NCBI GenBank assembly: GCA_028285755.1
Contig: JANQOQ010000010.1
Coordinates: 112,768-176,767 of the forward strand
Length of the DNA stretch: 64,000 nt
Direction: 5' to 3'
DNA from: Puniceicoccaceae bacterium
GTDB lineage: Bacteria; Verrucomicrobiota; Verrucomicrobiia; Opitutales; JAFGAQ01
The notes under the pieces were generated by a model. That model was not told the origin of the DNA. It worked only from the letters and a program-made list of their open reading frames with translations, and did not search any database. The stretch's first letter is position 1. Every line of letters starts with the position of its first letter. Positions 61,040 to 64,000 of the stretch are shown one piece after another. A program made the translations under genes and the position numbers.

Positions 61040-63511
61040 ATGATATGCTCTCAAAAAAATACTATTTCTAAGCTATCTGCTTCTTGGGAGCGGATAAATG
61101 ACAACAACACAGGCTCTCTGTTTTATATAAGTGGGGAGAGTGGTATTGGGAAGACTTTTATAGCATCATCATTCATTGATTCTCTTAAGGAGGAGGCAAA
61201 AGTTTTTAACTTTGAAGGTAGTCCCGTCGGGGGTGAGCCATTTTCATGTATATTTGACGGTATTATTGGATCAATACCGGAAAATGTTGGTAATGCTAAA
61301 TTAATAGCTACTGTTTTAAATTATTGTCGCGTGATACCTGGGCTGAGTAAATATGTCCCAGACTACTTTAAAGTTAGTAATGAACGAGCCAAAAAACTCA
61401 TACTTAATAAATCAGGATTTGATCAATTTAATTTAACTGCATATAACACTTTTGAATTTATTACGCAGTTGTCCGAAGAAAAACCAACCGTGCTATTTTT
61501 TGATGATGCGCAATGGGTTGATCAAGACTCCTGGGCAATAATTGAATACATAGTTAGAAGAATTCATGAACGACCTTGGCTATTATTGCTTCTTTTCAAC
61601 AATAAAGCAGATACCAGCTTAGATCCATCTATACTGGCAAATCTATTAAAGAAATGGGGAAGTAAGAATAATTGCGAATATTATCAAATTATTCGGCATG
61701 AAAAAAGTGAAATTACTGCTATACTTGAAAATCTTTTGGGTAAGCCAGCGAAACTTGCCCAGAACCATTTAGATGTGATTTATAACTATTCTTCTGGTAT
61801 CCCTAGGTTTATAAAATCAGTAGTTGATGTATTATTAGAATCGGGCCTTTTAAGTGAGGGGCTAGACTGCTTTAAGGGGAAAGGAAATTGGGATAGGGAT
61901 CGAATTCGGACAGATTTAGAAGACAGTATTGAGGCACGTTTAACAAGTTTATACAAGAAGATACCTCACAGTCAGAGCATTCTAGAGATTGCTAGTGCTA
62001 TTGGTTTGAAATTCAGATCAGAAGATGTCGATTCAATCTTAAAAACAGATACAAAACAAGCATTGTTCTTGGTTGAAGAGTTATCGAATTATATACGCTA
62101 CATTTTTAATCTTAAACACTGGGAATTCGATCATAGCTTGATTCAATATTCAATATATAGATCTCTAGGGAATGACACGCCAAAAATTCATCGACTTATC
62201 GCCGAACATTTGGAGACCAGGAAGAAGAGAAATTATAACTCCATTGCTTATCACTATGACAAAGCCGGCATATGGACTAAAAGTGTGAATTATCGTATTC
62301 TACATGCAAAAAACTTGCTAAGTGAGTCGATGTTTGATCAGGCAATTCAAGAATCACGAAAAGTGATTAATACTATTCCTATATCTGGAAATTACGCAAA
62401 TTCTTACTTTCAGCAAGCCAAGATTATAGAATCAAAATCACATTACTATTTGAGTAAATATTCAGAATCAGTTGAAATTTTGAAGTCAATAATAGAACAA
62501 TCCGATAAATCTACAAATAAGGCGGAGTGCTATAGATGGCTGGGGAAGTGCTATTTGAATCTAGATAGTATAGATTTTTTTAGGATGAGCATCCAGTATC
62601 TCGGCGATGCGATCGAAATATATAAACAATTTGGAAAAACTTTGGAAATTGGTGAATGCTATTCTGACCTTGTTATTGCCCATGCACATAACAATGATTT
62701 TAGTTCATCTAAATCGTGCTTTTTAAAAGCTGAAAAGATATTTGCTTCTACCAATAGTTCGATTAATATGGCACGGCTTCAACGTAAGAATGTCATTTTT
62801 ATGGATAGCACGGTCTCAACACCAATTCTACTGGCAATAGCTGAAACATTTTATGAGAATAACATGCCCCATGAGAGGTTAATGGCATTAGTCAATGCAG
62901 CAACTAAACTATTCTACATGGATAAACTTGATAAAGCTATTGAAATACTCCAAACGTGCAGAGAAGAATCGATAAAAATTGGTGGTTTTGGGCTGTTTCA
63001 TATATATAACAACTTATTAATTGCTTATTTAGTTTTAGGGAATTACGAGGAAGCAAACAAAGCAGTTTCTGGCGCTAGAGGCATACCCTGTAGAGCAATA
63101 GAAGCCTATATATTTGATCTAAACAAATCTGTATTGGGACTATACGAGAAAGGTCCAAGGAATTCGCTAACTAAACTTGAGCACGTTAAAAGGAAAGGCA
63201 GGCAAATTGGTGAAGATGTTCTTTACATGCCAGCGGTTATAAATCTTGCTTCAGCTTACAACGATTTAGGGCGCTATAGTGATGCAATTAGTCTTTTAGA
63301 GACACAGAAACCCATACCAGTAGTTTACTCTAATTCAGACTATAAAAACAAAAGGTGGATTGAACAACTAGAAATATCATATAGTCATAAAGGTTTAACT
63401 CAGAAAATTGAAAAGCTTAAGCAAGAATATTATAATTGGTTTACACCGCAAACTGGTATTTATACAAATTTCAGGTATGCCTTAATAGATCTTCAATTTT
63501 GGAGTGATTAG
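61040..63511 (+). CDS. Large P-loop ATPase with TPR-like repeats (AAA_16/STAND type)
   Basis: An 823-residue protein. Walker A is SGESGIGKT (residues 31-39) and Walker B is VLFFDDAQW (151-159). A winged-helix-like region follows, then a long helical C-terminal half (about residues 400-820) with TPR-like repeats such as ECYRWLGKCYLNL. The architecture is that of the ATPase of LuxR/MalT-type regulators or of STAND proteins. No DNA-binding domain is seen at the C-terminus and no effector domain at the N-terminus. No catalytic partner is fused. It could be a signalling ATPase, a defence sensor or a regulator acting through another protein. Its leader is repeat-rich. Confidence 0.85.
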   Translation: MICSQKNTISKLSASWERINDNNTGSLFYISGESGIGKTFIASSFIDSLKEEAKVFNFEGSPVGGEPFSCIFDGIIGSIPENVGNAKLIATVLNYCRVIPGLSKYVPDYFKVSNERAKKLILNKSGFDQFNLTAYNTFEFITQLSEEKPTVLFFDDAQWVDQDSWAIIEYIVRRIHERPWLLLLLFNNKADTSLDPSILANLLKKWGSKNNCEYYQIIRHEKSEITAILENLLGKPAKLAQNHLDVIYNYSSGIPRFIKSVVDVLLESGLLSEGLDCFKGKGNWDRDRIRTDLEDSIEARLTSLYKKIPHSQSILEIASAIGLKFRSEDVDSILKTDTKQALFLVEELSNYIRYIFNLKHWEFDHSLIQYSIYRSLGNDTPKIHRLIAEHLETRKKRNYNSIAYHYDKAGIWTKSVNYRILHAKNLLSESMFDQAIQESRKVINTIPISGNYANSYFQQAKIIESKSHYYLSKYSESVEILKSIIEQSDKSTNKAECYRWLGKCYLNLDSIDFFRMSIQYLGDAIEIYKQFGKTLEIGECYSDLVIAHAHNNDFSSSKSCFLKAEKIFASTNSSINMARLQRKNVIFMDSTVSTPILLAIAETFYENNMPHERLMALVNAATKLFYMDKLDKAIEILQTCREESIKIGGFGLFHIYNNLLIAYLVLGNYEEANKAVSGARGIPCRAIEAYIFDLNKSVLGLYEKGPRNSLTKLEHVKRKGRQIGEDVLYMPAVINLASAYNDLGRYSDAISLLETQKPIPVVYSNSDYKNKRWIEQLEISYSHKGLTQKIEKLKQEYYNWFTPQTGIYTNFRYALIDLQFWSD

Positions 63512-64000
63512 TTTTGAAGGTTTTTGATGCTGGAGTTTAGGATATTTATTCCCTCTACAAGACTACTATGATTTGCTGTTAACGGTGGTAATAGTTTTAT
63601 AGTATTGGTTGATTTTTCCGCTAACTCAATCAGCAGGCCATTAGAAAATGCAATATTAACCAACTCAGCTGCATCGTAATTTTTTGAAAGTTCAATTCCC
63701 CAAAGATATCCTGCTCCCCTAATCTCCCTGACTTTGAGAGGCATACTTGACTGTATTTTTCTTAGTTCGTTTTCTATGAATTTAGAATGCTTAAATATAG
63801 TTTTTTTAAAATCATCTGCTTTCCAATATTCTAAGGATTTTTTAGCAGTCACAAAGGCTAGGTTATTCCCTCGAAATGTTCCATCATGCTCGCCTGGTTG
63901 CCAAACATCGACTGATGGTTTTATCAAAATAATTGACATTGGTAACCCAAATCCAGACAGAGATTTTGAAAGACATACTATGTCAGGATGAACATTCAAC
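63508..64000 (-). CDS. Class III aminotransferase, C-terminal part (diaminobutyrate type)
   Basis: The C-terminal 163 residues of a PLP-dependent aminotransferase; the N-terminal part lies beyond the right edge. LSKSLSGFGLPMSIILIKP contains the PLP Lys, followed by WQPGEHDGTFRGNNLAFVTA, which is typical of 2,4-diaminobutyrate aminotransferases such as EctB. Its last four codon bases overlap the convergent ATPase gene (63508-63511). No ectoine synthase gene follows it on this strand, so an ectABC operon in standard order is not present; another diaminobutyrate pathway is possible. Confidence 0.88.
   Translation of the reverse strand, partial: LNVHPDIVCLSKSLSGFGLPMSIILIKPSVDVWQPGEHDGTFRGNNLAFVTAKKSLEYWKADDFKKTIFKHSKFIENELRKIQSSMPLKVREIRGAGYLWGIELSKNYDAAELVNIAFSNGLLIELAEKSTNTIKLLPPLTANHSSLVEGINILNSSIKNLQN

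Noticed and set aside
63508..64000. Ectoine operon (ectABC)
   Set aside because: An EctB-like enzyme is visible, but ectC should follow on the same strand to the left, where a convergent ATPase gene lies instead.
50871..64000. Right attachment site (attR) within the window
   Set aside because: I looked for a second copy of the tRNA-Leu 3' end and did not notice one; the island probably continues beyond the window.
1..64000. CRISPR array or insertion sequences
   Set aside because: No regularly spaced repeats, no cas genes and no transposase genes were seen.

Overview
The window looks like a chromosome segment from a marine, polysaccharide-degrading bacterium, most likely a Verrucomicrobiota of the Opitutae type (Coraliomargarita/Lentimonas-like). 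This is inferred from the gene mix: four formylglycine sulfatases, a GH29 fucosidase, a GH95-like protein, an L-fucose isomerase/permease pair, a DUF1080 protein, a DUF4212 sodium symporter pair and a split pntAA-pntAB-pntB transhydrogenase. No rRNA or taxonomic marker gene was available to confirm it.

Layout. Positions 1-5443 carry a co-directional L-fucose operon: kinase (cut by the left edge), fucI, fucP and a secreted sulfatase. Next come the transhydrogenase genes (5446-8291, minus) and a GH29 alpha-L-fucosidase lipoprotein (8531-9682). Positions 9732-16885 form a redox/stress block: two TetR regulators, a short-chain dehydrogenase and a trxB-peroxiredoxin-trxA operon, linked by four copies of one palindromic operator of type TAGACCnnnnGGTnTA. 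Inside this block sits an OprC-like TonB-dependent copper receptor (CxxxM and HxM motifs both present) behind a hairpin-rich leader. Positions 16969-22861 hold a phosphotriesterase-like lactonase and three sulfatases, two of them a tandem duplicate. Positions 22967-27441 hold a BlaI/BlaR1-type regulatory pair with a visible operator pair, and a chemoreceptor. Positions 27612-41046 are mostly housekeeping: an EamA-type transporter, panC, nadB, a sodium:solute symporter, DUF3500, a parvulin, and an acetolactate-synthase / aldehyde dehydrogenase / disulfide-oxidoreductase / AI-2E-transporter run. Positions 41049-50603 include an ABC exporter, GNAT, a thiol peroxidase-like protein, a GH95-like protein lacking the expected catalytic motifs, tRNA-Pro, DUF1080, a pseudopilin and cimA.

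From tRNA-Leu (50784-50870) to the right edge the DNA becomes clearly AT-rich and looks like a genomic island. It starts with a tyrosine recombinase 98 bp from the tRNA, then an excisionase-like HTH gene, an unknown HTH protein, a long non-coding AT-rich stretch and a lipoprotein/XRE divergent pair. Then comes a complete qatABCD anti-phage defence operon (55351-60035). Beyond it lie a SAM methyltransferase, a large P-loop/TPR ATPase whose leader has an unusual set of nested inverted and direct repeats, and the end of a diaminobutyrate-type aminotransferase cut by the right edge. The right boundary of the island is not in the window.

The most interesting items are the Qat operon and its surroundings, the structured leader and ATPase at 60850-63511, the four-site TetR regulon, the copper receptor with its leader, and the GH95-like probable pseudoenzyme.
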